Source of the DNA: Blastocatellia bacterium | Lineage (GTDB): Bacteria > Acidobacteriota > Blastocatellia > Chloracidobacteriales > Chloracidobacteriaceae | DNA length: 58,246 bases | Assembly: GCA_019695185.1 (NCBI GenBank) | Contig: JAIBAN010000049.1 | Span: 1 to 58,246, forward strand | Direction: 5' to 3' | Shown here: positions 22,921 to 31,910 of the stretch, one piece after another | Layout: each line of letters starts with the position of its first letter | Numbering within the stretch: position 1 is the stretch's first letter | Notes under the pieces: model-generated | Databases searched by the model: none | What the model saw: only the letters and a program-made list of their open reading frames with translations | What the model was told of the DNA's origin: nothing | Program-made: the position numbers and the translations under genes

Positions 22921-22946
22921 AAAACGTGCATCCCAGGGACGCCGCC

Positions 22947-23939
22947 ATGAAGAAATGCCCAAAATGTGGACGTGAATGGCCGATTAAGATGCGCTTTTGT
23001 CCAGAGGACGGGACCCGTCTGCCCGAAGTCGTTGTGAGCGACGATATTTTTGTCGGACGCACGTTTGAAAACAAATATCTGATCAAATCAAAATTGGGAC
23101 AGGGAGCCAGCGGAGCAGTCTATCGCGCCAAGCGACTGGTCATTGAAGATGATGTTGCCATCAAGGTCCTCAAACCGGAACTGGTGGCGGACCCGGCAGC
23201 CACGGAACGATTTCGCCGGGAAGCCCTCGCCCTTGGCCGCATCCACCACCCCAATGCCATTGCGGTGTATGATTTTGGAGTGACTTCGGACGGAACCGCC
23301 TTTTTAGTGATGGAGCTGCTTTCCGGACGGACCCTTCGGCAAATTTTGAAAGAAGAACAGATGCTGGATATTTACCGCACCGTGTACCTTTTTTCCCAAA
23401 TGTGTGCGGCACTCAACGCAGCCCATAAAAACAAGATCATCCATCGTGACCTGAAGCCCGAAAATATTGTGATTGAAAAGTTTGAAGGCCAGGGCGAAGT
23501 TGTCAAAGTCATTGATTTCGGGCTGGCCAAACTGCGATTCACCGGGAATTTGATGAAAACCCTGACGGAACAGGGACGGGTGGCTGGTACTCCTTATTAC
23601 ATGTCACCTGAACAATGGATGGATAAAACAATTGACCCGCGCACCGATGTGTATGCCTTGGGTGTGATTTTGTATGAGATGTTGACTGGGTGTGTTCCCT
23701 TTAACGCCCCAACCGTCATGCAGCTTGCGAACAAACACGTGAAAATCCCGCCGCAGCCGCCAAATACCCTACGGCGTGACCTGCCCAAACCCATCTCGGA
23801 TGTAGTCCTGCATGCTTTGGCCAAAAAGCCGGATGAGCGACCTTCCTCCACCCTGGAACTGGCACAGGAATTAAGCGATGCTGCCGAGTGTTCCATGCCG
23901 CCCCCTTCGAGTCAGCGGAACTCTTTCATTCGACAGTAA
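22947..23939 (+). CDS. Zinc-ribbon serine/threonine protein kinase
   Basis: The product has 330 residues. The ATG at 22947 opens a zinc ribbon, CPKCGREWPIKMRFCPEDGT, with a third and fourth ligand pattern less certain. The Hanks-type kinase domain follows: P-loop GQGASG (51-56), catalytic Lys K73 (VAIKVL), HRDLKPEN (166-173), DFG (190-192) and the APE-like SPEQ. No transmembrane segment or extracellular sensor follows, unlike PknB-type kinases, so it is cytosolic. The frame runs upstream through translated GAATTGA repeats, which are not counted as coding. No phosphatase or substrate gene is adjacent. Confidence 0.93.
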   Translation: MKKCPKCGREWPIKMRFCPEDGTRLPEVVVSDDIFVGRTFENKYLIKSKLGQGASGAVYRAKRLVIEDDVAIKVLKPELVADPAATERFRREALALGRIHHPNAIAVYDFGVTSDGTAFLVMELLSGRTLRQILKEEQMLDIYRTVYLFSQMCAALNAAHKNKIIHRDLKPENIVIEKFEGQGEVVKVIDFGLAKLRFTGNLMKTLTEQGRVAGTPYYMSPEQWMDKTIDPRTDVYALGVILYEMLTGCVPFNAPTVMQLANKHVKIPPQPPNTLRRDLPKPISDVVLHALAKKPDERPSSTLELAQELSDAAECSMPPPSSQRNSFIRQ

Positions 23940-24012
23940 TGACTTGCCTGGTACGATTTGCCTTTCCTGCTTCCAGGTCCCCCAAGAGGTAGGTTCTGGT
24001 CTAAACACCAGT

Positions 24013-24813
24013 TTAGTGCGCCGACCGTTTGGGTGCCCCTGATTTGGCCCGAACTTTGGGTTTGGCCGGTTTCACCAGCTTGGGAATCTGCTCCATCCAC
24101 TTCATGGACCGTTCATACTCCTGAAAAAGTTTTTCGTCAGCTCGGAATTCAGGCGTATGAATGGCTGTCCGCCCGTTGACATGCTGAAATTTGTGCTTGA
24201 TGTGAAGCATTTCATGATAAAGCACGAATTCCACAAAGAATTGCGGCACCTGGGGGCTGTCGAGGGTGCGACTGATGGCGATGGTGTGATGGGCCCGGTC
24301 ATAATGACCCAAAATCCGGCGGGTCCGGTTCCGGCTCCAGGTCAGGGTCGGACGGGTGATTTGATTTTCGAAATATTGTCGGTTGATTTGGTCAAACAAT
24401 TTGTCCAGGTCAAAATATTGGCCTTGGGCGAGGGTGATAAATTTGGACCCTCGTTGGCGACGGGACTGCTCCATCGCCTTTTTTATCATTGGATGCTGGG
24501 TAAACTCCTGAAAAATCAAACTGTATTCCGCCGGGACGGCTTTCTTCAGAAGCTTGGCGACCAAAATCCCAGCAATTGCCTCACGAACCCGGACCGGAGC
24601 AGTTTTGACCAAATCCGAAAGTCTGACCAAGAGCTTACCTTGGCGCAAACGAATGGTGTTGTTGAGCCCCACAAAAGGATAAAAGGAAACATGAATTTCC
24701 GTTGGAATAGGCGTTCTTGGGGCCAGTCGGCGATACAAATTCCGTACTGTTTCAACCATTTCCGATTCAAGTTGGACGGTTGGTGCCAGTGAAGGGAGCG
24801 AAAGTTGATTCAT
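24013..24813 (-). CDS. SprT-like/M48-type zinc metalloprotease
   Basis: The product has 266 residues from the ATG at 24813. An upstream ATG at 24855 is possible and neither has a clear ribosome binding site. The C-terminal half (about 135-235) is SprT-like: FDQINRQYFENQI, SRTLDSPQVP and the zinc motif HEMLHIKH (H200, E201, H204), with H219 in HTPEF as likely third ligand. The C-terminus is Lys/Pro-rich. SprT-like proteins act on protein-DNA crosslinks in eukaryotes, while bacterial roles are unclear. The gene converges on the kinase gene. Confidence 0.8.
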   Translation of the reverse strand: MNQLSLPSLAPTVQLESEMVETVRNLYRRLAPRTPIPTEIHVSFYPFVGLNNTIRLRQGKLLVRLSDLVKTAPVRVREAIAGILVAKLLKKAVPAEYSLIFQEFTQHPMIKKAMEQSRRQRGSKFITLAQGQYFDLDKLFDQINRQYFENQITRPTLTWSRNRTRRILGHYDRAHHTIAISRTLDSPQVPQFFVEFVLYHEMLHIKHKFQHVNGRTAIHTPEFRADEKLFQEYERSMKWMEQIPKLVKPAKPKVRAKSGAPKRSAH

Positions 24814-25105
24814 AGGGAAAACTATAGCGAAAACCACATTTCTTAGCGATTTCATTTTCCAAAATCATTCTTTCAGTTGGCAAGTCACTGCTCCAGATCG
24901 TGTGAGAAAAAGGTAACTGGTTATGAATCAATGAAATGGGAGAGAAGCTGGCTTGCCTTGCAACCTTTAGGTGTGCGTGATACCTTGCGCCGTCCGCCCA
25001 GGTTGAGAAGCTCCATTCATTCATCCCATTCATCCTTTCAACCTGGTCAACCAGGGTGGCCAATTCAACCAAAAAAACTCATCCAGACAGTTTAAGGTAT
25101 GTGCT

Positions 25106-26020
25106 ATGTCGTTGATTTTTAGACATTTGAAGGTGTTTTTCCTGGGAGTGACACTCATGTTTGCCAGTCCGGTTGGAGGACAGGAGGTGCCGCCCAAGAA
25201 AAAAAGCACAACCGGTTCAAGTCCGGCTTCGACAACTGGCTCTCAAACCAAAAAACCAGCTTCTTCAACGAAAACGACACCTACGCCCGGAACCAAACAG
25301 ACAGGTGCTGGCAATACTGCTCAGAAGCCGTCCGCTACTCCTCCGAAAACTACAACCGGAACGTCTACACCCAAACAGACTGGGACAACCGGAACCAAAC
25401 AGACTGGAGTCACCGACCCTCAGAATAAACCCAAACCAATGGGTACAGTGGAAACCATCCAGAGTTATCTCGCCAGAATGAGTGTCAAGACCGATAAACC
25501 ACAGCAACCTGGCAGCAATACGATTGTCACACATTATCCCTTTGATAAGGATGTGAAGGGTGGGAAAGAGATTGACTTGGTGGTTGTGTATATGCCGAAC
25601 AAAAAACTCATTGGCTTTTATACCTATGAGTTTGGCAATGCTGGAAAAGCCAAGGACCAAACCGGGCTTTACAAAACGTTGTTGAATCTGAATGACCGAC
25701 TGGCCATTGGGAGCTTTTTTGTTGATAAGGATCAGGACATCGGGTTGAAATTTGCCTTGCGTACCGAAACCAATGTGAGTTTCGACGAATTCCAAAGCGT
25801 TTATTTCGCCATGATTGCTGCGGTCCGGCAGTACCGCAGTCAGGTGGCGGAATTTTTTGACACACCTTCTGCCCGGACCAAACCGGCTGAAACTGCTGTG
25901 CCAACTTCCGAGCCGGCTGTCAGTTCCCACCGGGGAACCTCTGGTGTGGTTCCTGTCAATGGCAAAAAGTCCGAATCCAAAGAAGAAGATACCCGGCAAC
26001 GGAGGGTGAAACAGCTTTAG
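25106..26020 (+). CDS. Secreted protein with Thr/Lys-rich linker and YbjN-like domain
   Basis: The product has 304 residues. A Sec signal peptide (LKVFFLGVTLMFASPVGG) leads to about 90 residues of low complexity rich in Thr, Lys, Pro and Gly. These include TGTKQTG-like repeats. A globular domain at about 118-255 (IQSYLARMSVKTD, then DRLAIGSFFVDKDQDIGLKF and VYFAMIAAVRQYRSQVAEFF) resembles YbjN-like folds. The tail is charged. The function is unknown. The TAG stop lies inside a GGGTTCA-type repeat. Confidence 0.7.
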   Translation: MSLIFRHLKVFFLGVTLMFASPVGGQEVPPKKKSTTGSSPASTTGSQTKKPASSTKTTPTPGTKQTGAGNTAQKPSATPPKTTTGTSTPKQTGTTGTKQTGVTDPQNKPKPMGTVETIQSYLARMSVKTDKPQQPGSNTIVTHYPFDKDVKGGKEIDLVVVYMPNKKLIGFYTYEFGNAGKAKDQTGLYKTLLNLNDRLAIGSFFVDKDQDIGLKFALRTETNVSFDEFQSVYFAMIAAVRQYRSQVAEFFDTPSARTKPAETAVPTSEPAVSSHRGTSGVVPVNGKKSESKEEDTRQRRVKQL

Positions 26021-26135
26021 GGCTCAGGGGGCGGGTTCAGGGTTTTTTGATAATTGATTTGAATTCTGTCAACATCTTTCAAAAGTGCCAAAGTTGCAAA
26101 ACCCTGAACCCTGAACCCTGAACCCTAAACCCTGG
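26016..26135. repeat. GGGTTCA/TGAACCC heptamer hairpin before hisG
   Basis: The left arm at 26018-26048 (TTTAGGG, CTCAGGG, GGTTCAGGG) includes the TAG stop of the preceding gene. The right arm at 26098-26135 has four AACCCTG units and ends just before the hisG start region. The loop is about 50 nt. Confidence 0.88.
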
Positions 26136-26142
26136 ATGGTAT

Positions 26143-26775
26143 ATGTTGACAATTGCACTTGCCAAAGGACGCTTGCAGGAAAAGACCTTTGAGCGATTGA
26201 AAAAGGCTGGAGTTCATGCTGACCTTGGAGCGTTGGGCTCCCGGCGGCTGTCAGTGGAAGATACCAGCGGCAAATACAGTTTTTTGCTGGTTAAACCAGG
26301 TGATGTGCCAATTTATGTCGAGCATGGTGTGGCCGATGTAGGGATTTGTGGTCGGGATGTGATTCTGGAATCCCAACCTGATGTGCATGAACCTCTCGAT
26401 CTTGGTTTTGGAGCCTGCCGTCTTGTCGTTGCCGGGAAACAGGATGCCATCAACCAAGGGCACAACCTGTTGTCCCGATTGAAGGTTGCCACGAAGTATC
26501 CGCAGGTCGCCACCCGTTATTTTCATGAACGGGGGACTCCGGTGGAAATCATTCCTCTGACTGGTTCAGTGGAAATTGCTCCTTTGCTGGGACTCTCGGA
26601 TTGTATCGTGGATATTGTGGAAACCGGGCGCACCCTGGTTGAAAACGGCTTGGTTGTGTTTGACACAATTGCTCCGGTAACGGCACGGGTGATTGTCAAT
26701 CGGGCGAGTTTTCAACTACAACGGAAAGGGTTGTTGATTTTGCTGGCAGCACTTGAGCCGTCGGCAGAGCACTGA
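26143..26775 (+). CDS. hisG: ATP phosphoribosyltransferase, short form
   Basis: The product has 210 residues. It catalyses the first step of histidine synthesis, condensing ATP with PRPP. The start LTIALAKGRLQEKTFERL and the segments YVEHGVADVGICGRDVI and DCIVDIVETGRTLVENGL identify HisG. The length places it in the short form, which lacks the C-terminal regulatory domain and needs HisZ as partner. No hisZ is in the window. hisD lies 62 bp downstream, so the two are probably co-transcribed. Confidence 0.95.
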   Translation: MLTIALAKGRLQEKTFERLKKAGVHADLGALGSRRLSVEDTSGKYSFLLVKPGDVPIYVEHGVADVGICGRDVILESQPDVHEPLDLGFGACRLVVAGKQDAINQGHNLLSRLKVATKYPQVATRYFHERGTPVEIIPLTGSVEIAPLLGLSDCIVDIVETGRTLVENGLVVFDTIAPVTARVIVNRASFQLQRKGLLILLAALEPSAEH

Positions 26776-26837
26776 CAGAGCTTTAGATTTTGATTTCCTG
26801 CCACCCCCAGGTATTTTGTTTATTTTGAGAAAGTTAC

Positions 26838-28124
26838 ATGGATATTTTACGTATCGGTGACGAAGCGAGTACCCGTCACCTTGAGCATATTTTGAGTCGT
26901 TCACAGGTTACGGATGAAACATTAAATCAAACCGTAGCTGATATTTTGCGTCAAATACGGGAAAATGGCGATACCGCCCTCTGTTCGCTCACCCAAAAAT
27001 TCGACCAAGTGGTTCTGACTGCTGAAACGCTGCGGGTTTCGCCCGAACAGCTTGAGACTTTGGCCAGCCAAGCCAACCCGAATGTCCGACAGGCTCTGCG
27101 GCAGGCAATCGAGAACGTGCGGGCTTATCATGAACGTCAGTTGGAAGCTTCCTGGATGTGGGAACAACCCGACGGGGTGAAGCTTGGGCATCGGTTAAAT
27201 CCTTTGGATGCAGTTGGGTTGTACGTTCCAGGGGGCCGCGCGGCATATCCGTCTTCAGTTGTGATGAATGCCATTCCGGCACAAGTGGCAGGAGTTCCCC
27301 GTATCGTGGCTGTCACACCTCCTGGAAATTTTCAAGCCAATCCGATGATTGCAGCGGCTTTGGTGGATTGTGGTGTGACAGAGGTGTATACCATTGGCGG
27401 GGCCCAGGCTGTGGCAGCTTTGGCTTACGGCACGGAAACCATCAGACGGGTTGATAAGATTGTGGGTCCGGGAAATATTTATGTGACTGCGGCCAAACGG
27501 CAGCTTTTTGGGGTGGTGGATATTGATGCGATTGCCGGCCCCAGCGAAGTGGTGGTGCTGGCTGACGAGACTGCCCGTGCCGATTACGTGGCGGCAGACA
27601 TGCTTGCCCAGGCCGAACATGACGAGGAGGCTGCGGCTGTCTGTATCACCACCAGTTTGCGGCTGGCAGAGGAGGTTCGGGAAGAACTGAACCGACAGGC
27701 CGCCAAATTGTCGCGCCGCCCAACCGTGCTGGCATCCTTGCATAACTATGGCGGCATCTTTCTGGCCAGTGACCTGAACGAAGCCTGCCAAACGGTGAAC
27801 CACTTGGCACCGGAACACCTGGAAATCATGACTGCTGACCCGGAAACAGTGGCTGCCAGGATTCGCCATGCCGGAGCAATTTTTCTGGGTGACCATACGC
27901 CGGAACCCGTGGGCGACTATTTTGCCGGTCCCAGTCACGTGCTGCCGACCGGTGGCACCGCCCGGTTTTTTTCACCGTTGGGGGTCTATGATTTTGTCCG
28001 GCGGACCAGTATTATTTACTATTCGCCAAAACGGTTGGCACAAACTGCCGATGCCATCATTGCATTAGCCGAATGTGAGGGGTTGGACGGTCATGCGCAG
28101 GCCGTTCGCATCCGAATGAATTGA
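26838..28124 (+). CDS. hisD: Histidinol dehydrogenase
   Basis: The product has 428 residues, the family length. It catalyses the last two steps of histidine synthesis, histidinol to histidine, with NAD and zinc. Motifs: GLYVPGGRAAYPSSVVMNA, KIVGPGNIYVTAAKRQLFG, DAIAGPSEVVVLAD, the zinc-region AQAEHDEEA, and HLAPEHLEIM near the C-terminus. The last codons and the TGA stop are part of a GAATTGA repeat array, so the natural C-terminus may have been reshaped by it. Confidence 0.97.
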   Translation: MDILRIGDEASTRHLEHILSRSQVTDETLNQTVADILRQIRENGDTALCSLTQKFDQVVLTAETLRVSPEQLETLASQANPNVRQALRQAIENVRAYHERQLEASWMWEQPDGVKLGHRLNPLDAVGLYVPGGRAAYPSSVVMNAIPAQVAGVPRIVAVTPPGNFQANPMIAAALVDCGVTEVYTIGGAQAVAALAYGTETIRRVDKIVGPGNIYVTAAKRQLFGVVDIDAIAGPSEVVVLADETARADYVAADMLAQAEHDEEAAAVCITTSLRLAEEVREELNRQAAKLSRRPTVLASLHNYGGIFLASDLNEACQTVNHLAPEHLEIMTADPETVAARIRHAGAIFLGDHTPEPVGDYFAGPSHVLPTGGTARFFSPLGVYDFVRRTSIIYYSPKRLAQTADAIIALAECEGLDGHAQAVRIRMN

Positions 28125-28234
28125 GAATTGAGAATTGGGGCAAGCCTTTTTTGAGACCTCATTTTTCAGTCAACGCAATCAGATACAGCAAGAAATAGGT
28201 CTCAGTTTCAATTCTCAACTCTCAATTCTCAATT
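28118..28234. repeat. GAATTGA heptamer hairpin between hisD and mreB
   Basis: The left arm at 28118-28137 supplies the hisD TGA (28122-28124). The right arm of AATTCTC-type units is at 28209-28234, ending about 25 bp before mreB. The loop is about 70 nt. Confidence 0.9.
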
Positions 28235-28259
28235 ATAAACGAGCCAGGGTGGGCCAAAT

Positions 28260-29339
28260 ATGTGGTGGGAATCCATACGCAACTTTTTTGTAAGTGGTGT
28301 GGCAATTGACCTCGGGACAGCAAACACGCTGATTTATTCCCGTGGCCGGGGAATCATTCTTAATGAGCCTTCGGCCATCGCCGTCAATAAAGACACCGGG
28401 CGGGTGGTCTGTGTTGGACGCGAGGCGACCCTGATGCTTGGACGCGAACCCTATGACACCGTGGTTCATCGTCCGATGAAGGATGGCACGATTGCGGATT
28501 ATGACTTGGCGGAAAAGATGCTCCGCACGTTTTTCCACAATGCCTGCCGTCGCGAATACCGGCGCTATTGCAAGCTGGTGGTTTCAATTCCCAGTTCGGC
28601 CACCCAGACCGAACGGCGTGCCCTGCGCAATGCAGCCCACAGCGTCGGAGCCAATAAGGTCTATCTGATTGACGAAGGCTTGGCGGCTGCCATGGGAGCA
28701 GAAGTCATGTTGCGCAGCCCGCATGCCCAACTGTTGGTTGATATCGGGGGCGGCACCACCAACATTACCATTGCCACCATGACCGGCATCATCGCCTCGA
28801 AGTCACTTGAGATTGCCGGTACCCGCATGACCCAGGACATTATCGAGTACCTCCATCGCAAGCATAAACTGGTCGTGGATGAACAAACTGCCGAGCAAAT
28901 CAAAATTAACCTGGGGGCGGCCATAGAACAGGACCGGGATGTTTCGATGCTGGTTGCCGGGAAGAGTCTCTCAAATTATAAAATCCGCGAAATGAACATC
29001 TTGCAGAGCGAAGTGGTCGAAGCACTGGACCATACCCTGTCCACCATCATCGAAGGTGTCCGACAGGTAATCGAATTGAGCAAACCGGCGGTAGCCGTGG
29101 ATATTCACCGGACCGGTGTGACGCTGGCCGGAGGCGGGTCGCTTCTGCGGGATTTGAACCGGCGGTTTCATCTGGAACTGGGGCTCCCAGCCCAGCGGGC
29201 TTCCCATCCAATGGAAGCGGTGGTGACCGGAGCGGGAATGCTGCTGGACCGTCCGGAACTGCTCAAACGGTTTGCCGGAGCTGACCTCGTGCGCAACGAG
29301 GAATGGGTGGATGTACCTGACATGCCCGCCGCTGGATAA
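28260..29339 (+). CDS. mreB: Rod-shape determining actin homolog MreB
   Basis: The product has 359 residues. MreB is a membrane-associated bacterial actin that guides lateral wall synthesis. The N-terminal MWWESIRNFF can form the short membrane-binding helix. Phosphate 1 loop AIDLGTANTLIY, phosphate 2 loop VDIGGGTTNITIA and the adenosine motif LAGGGSLLRDL are present. No mreC or mreD follows, and a strong terminator closes the gene. It is therefore a stand-alone mreB, possibly a second copy. Confidence 0.93.
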   Translation: MWWESIRNFFVSGVAIDLGTANTLIYSRGRGIILNEPSAIAVNKDTGRVVCVGREATLMLGREPYDTVVHRPMKDGTIADYDLAEKMLRTFFHNACRREYRRYCKLVVSIPSSATQTERRALRNAAHSVGANKVYLIDEGLAAAMGAEVMLRSPHAQLLVDIGGGTTNITIATMTGIIASKSLEIAGTRMTQDIIEYLHRKHKLVVDEQTAEQIKINLGAAIEQDRDVSMLVAGKSLSNYKIREMNILQSEVVEALDHTLSTIIEGVRQVIELSKPAVAVDIHRTGVTLAGGGSLLRDLNRRFHLELGLPAQRASHPMEAVVTGAGMLLDRPELLKRFAGADLVRNEEWVDVPDMPAAG

Positions 29340-29365
29340 TGGCAAACTCTTGTTTCCCAGCTTTG

Positions 29366-29412
29366 AAAACAAACCGGGAATGGTTGTTACCCTCAACCAT
29401 TCCCGGTTTTCT
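29366..29412. terminator. Bidirectional terminator between convergent genes
   Basis: A perfect 16-bp stem, 29371-29386 with 29394-29409, has a 7-nt loop. Flanking A-rich and T-rich tracts suit termination of mreB (+) and of the convergent lipoprotein gene (-). Confidence 0.92.
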
Positions 29413-29429
29413 TTTGGGAACGGAAAATT

Positions 29430-30557
29430 TCATGCTTTGGCCTTGGAGTCAGTGACTTCTGGGAACAGGACTTGATGGGTTTGGGGAAAAAGAAGTTTTA
29501 GATAGTCATCCGGGTTCCGCACGGTGTAGCTGGTTTCCGTCAATGCTTTCGTCACCGCCACACGTTCTGGCTGAGACAGTTTTTGGAAAGCCGAAACAAA
29601 AGCTTTATCGCCCACAAAATGAAGCAACCGCCAGAGAATCATGGCGTGATTTTTGTGGTTTTTTTCATTCAGGTTGAGGGTAAGTTTAAGCAGTATGAGC
29701 AGTTTTTCAGGGTTGCCGTGCAGGGCTTCCTTGAGGGTTGGCCGGTAGTCCACGTTTTGTGTCCAGGCCAGAACAACGAGTGCATTGGTAGCCAATGCCA
29801 GGGCGATTTCTTTGCGAAACTTTTGTTTGATCGGAATGGTACCGTAATGTTCGCTTCCAGTCACCGAATCGTATTCAGACCCGTCAAATTCATAGGTGCC
29901 CGTCAATAATTCAAGGGCTGTCATGGCCTGGATATTCAGTTGATGAAATCCCTTGGCTTTGGCAGCCAAAACCTTCAAATCATGGGCACTGGTATGAAAA
30001 ATCAAACGGTACCCTTCCGGAGCTTGCTGGAAAACCCAAAATGGCCCCCTGCCGGCTCCTATCAGACAGAAATTGTATTGTTCTGAAACTTGAACAATCA
30101 TCTCATCCAGTCCGTCTTCGTTGAGATCAATCACAGAAGCCGTCAGCCAGTACTCCAAATACTGGTCAAAACTCTTTTTTTCTTGCATTTGCTGTTTGAG
30201 ACAGTCGCTGACCTCGACTAGGTACTCATGCCGTTTGAGCAGTTGTAAAACCTGGTAAGGAATCGGCACCGGATGTTGTATCGGGACCAAACTGGTCTCA
30301 ATCGAGAACTCAGTCTGGATGTTGGCTGGTCTCCAGGCTTTCGGGGGGGGCTCCAGCAATGGGTTTTCTTTATTTCGGAAATGTTCTTCGCTTTCCTTAT
30401 CAGTCAAATCCCAGATGAGCTGTTCAGGTAGCGCAGGAGCCCAAGTTGGCTGCGGAAATGGCATCCTGCTCAGCCCTGTGTCGGGAAAACTGCAGGCATA
30501 GACCAGTGCAATAGCCAATATGCCGACGGAAATAAGTAAGAAATGTTTAGGATTCAT
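29430..30557 (-). CDS. Probable lipoprotein of unknown function, 375 residues
   Basis: The N-terminus (MNPKHFLLISVGILAIALV, then YACS) is a signal with a plausible lipobox at Cys22. The middle holds a segment like those of FG-GAP/VCBS repeat proteins: ASVIDLNEDGLDEMIVQVS followed by WVFQQAPEGYRLIFH. The C-terminal half is helical (HKNHAMILWRLLHFVGDKAF, then QPERVAVTKALTETS). No family is recognised. Overall an envelope protein. It lies downstream of the GH104 operon on the same strand, 94 bp away. Confidence 0.7.
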   Translation of the reverse strand: MNPKHFLLISVGILAIALVYACSFPDTGLSRMPFPQPTWAPALPEQLIWDLTDKESEEHFRNKENPLLEPPPKAWRPANIQTEFSIETSLVPIQHPVPIPYQVLQLLKRHEYLVEVSDCLKQQMQEKKSFDQYLEYWLTASVIDLNEDGLDEMIVQVSEQYNFCLIGAGRGPFWVFQQAPEGYRLIFHTSAHDLKVLAAKAKGFHQLNIQAMTALELLTGTYEFDGSEYDSVTGSEHYGTIPIKQKFRKEIALALATNALVVLAWTQNVDYRPTLKEALHGNPEKLLILLKLTLNLNEKNHKNHAMILWRLLHFVGDKAFVSAFQKLSQPERVAVTKALTETSYTVRNPDDYLKLLFPQTHQVLFPEVTDSKAKA

Positions 30558-30651
30558 AAAGCCCCCAGTCTGAGGTTGTCATGTCATCACCTGACTTGAC
30601 CGATAACAATTTTTCAATCCAATCCATGAATGGAGCCTGACCTAAAGTCCT

Positions 30652-31578
30652 TTAGTATCTTTTGGTTGGACTGGCCAGAAACGTATGATACCGGCTTATC
30701 AGGTCATTGAGTTTTTTTGCTGGCTGGTACTGGCCGGGGTTCTTGGGTTTTTTATAGTGGCTTTTAGGATTTGTGTTCGGGTCTGAAATATTTCTATCAG
30801 GCAGGCTCGCCCATTCCAGACAACCAAGTTGAAGCGCTTTTTCAAGCTGACCGTTGAGCAAAGGAACAATCATTTCCCTTCGACGCAATAAAGCTGCACC
30901 GCCAAGGTCCTGGTTGAATGGGGAAAAATCTTTGAATCCGTACTGTTTGGCGAGTTCTGCCCAGGTATTTTTGAGAAATTGGTAACGTCCGGCAGCGGTG
31001 CTTCCTTGATAATTTTGGCCCGGATGCTTGGAAAAATCTGAAAAAGTCCCTTTTCCATAGATGACGTTATAGTCTCCACTTTCGGCCCAGGCAATTGTAT
31101 CTAACATGGCCCAAAGCTTGGGATTTTTCAGGTCAGCCAAGAGGCTGGCTTGACTCGAATTATCCACCTTTCCTGAGCCGGATTGAGCCTTTTGACTTGC
31201 TTGGTGGCTTGCAACCACAGTGTGATGGGGAATCTTCTTGGCAGCGGCATATTGCCCGGCGGTATGGTGCTCCCTGATATGGACCAGATTCGCACTTGTA
31301 ATTCCTCTCGAATTGGCAACGTTGTTGGCAACCGCAAAGAGTCTGGTGATGGTTTTTCCTTTCGGGTCAACCCGACCATCAGGAATTCTGATTCCCATCA
31401 CTTCGCGCTGAAAGAAATCAATTGCATTTTGGGTGTTCATGTCGCAAACCCCATTGCTGGGAACGCGTCCATACAGTTGATTCATTGGTATTAAGTTGAG
31501 CAAGGTTTGTACACTCCTGACATCATCTGCCCGGTTTTTGGCATTACGCCCCACAGAATAATTGAGAATATCGGCCAT
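30652..31578 (-). CDS. Peptidoglycan-binding GH104-type muramidase/lytic transglycosylase
   Basis: The product has 308 residues. Residues about 14-80 form a peptidoglycan-binding-like domain (DDVRSVQTLLNLI, then GVCDMNTQNAIDFFQRE). From about 150 the sequence follows phage lambda R endolysin (GH104): WAMLDTIAWAESGDY with likely catalytic E166, FSDFSKHPGQNY, STAAGRYQFLKNTWAELAKQ, YGFKDFSPFNQD and CLEWASLPDRN. There is no signal peptide. Release would therefore need lysis, a dedicated secretion apparatus or export by another route. GGGAGGAAAT precedes the ATG. It is the second gene of a two-gene operon with a sigma-54-type promoter. No other phage genes are present, so a domesticated lysin or an antibacterial effector are both possible. 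Confidence 0.82.
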   Translation of the reverse strand: MADILNYSVGRNAKNRADDVRSVQTLLNLIPMNQLYGRVPSNGVCDMNTQNAIDFFQREVMGIRIPDGRVDPKGKTITRLFAVANNVANSRGITSANLVHIREHHTAGQYAAAKKIPHHTVVASHQASQKAQSGSGKVDNSSQASLLADLKNPKLWAMLDTIAWAESGDYNVIYGKGTFSDFSKHPGQNYQGSTAAGRYQFLKNTWAELAKQYGFKDFSPFNQDLGGAALLRRREMIVPLLNGQLEKALQLGCLEWASLPDRNISDPNTNPKSHYKKPKNPGQYQPAKKLNDLISRYHTFLASPTKRY

Positions 31579-31610
31579 ATTTCCTCCCTAAAAGGCTTCA
31601 AAATGTAAAA

Positions 31611-31910
31611 TCAGGCTGCCGCTTCAGTTTCGGCAGGCTGCAAAAGCTTGTCCCGGTGGGTAAAGCAAAAGGAAATGAAGGTATCTTCTTTGACAAAGAG
31701 CCGAACCGGGAAGGGCAGCGTGCTATAGGCCATCGCACAGACTGGGCGGAACAGTTCGTCGTTTTGCATGGCGACCCGCGCTCCCGGTTTTACCTTTTCC
31801 TGGAAAACCTGTTTGATTTTGGGCAGGCAGGTGTTGATAGCGTCGAGTACCTTGGCATTGAGTGGTGGAGCCGGGGTTTCGGTCATGGGTTGCAGCGTTT
31901 CGGAATTCAT
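31611..31910 (-). CDS. Small protein of unknown function paired with the GH104 enzyme
   Basis: The product has 99 residues, soluble, without signal or transmembrane segment, so it is not a holin. No family is recognised. The start has AAGGAG upstream. It lies 32 bp ahead of the GH104 gene on the same strand and behind the same sigma-54-like promoter, so the two products are made together. A role as chaperone, adaptor or immunity-type partner of the muramidase is speculative. Confidence 0.7.
   Translation of the reverse strand: MNSETLQPMTETPAPPLNAKVLDAINTCLPKIKQVFQEKVKPGARVAMQNDELFRPVCAMAYSTLPFPVRLFVKEDTFISFCFTHRDKLLQPAETEAAA

Noticed and set aside
24000..24016. Small inverted repeat between the kinase and SprT-like genes
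   Set aside because: The stem is only 5-6 bp with two competing pairings and no T run, too weak to call a terminator.
30652..31910. Prophage remnant
   Set aside because: Only the endolysin-like gene resembles phage. No holin, structural, integrase or packaging genes flank it, and the neighbours are housekeeping genes.
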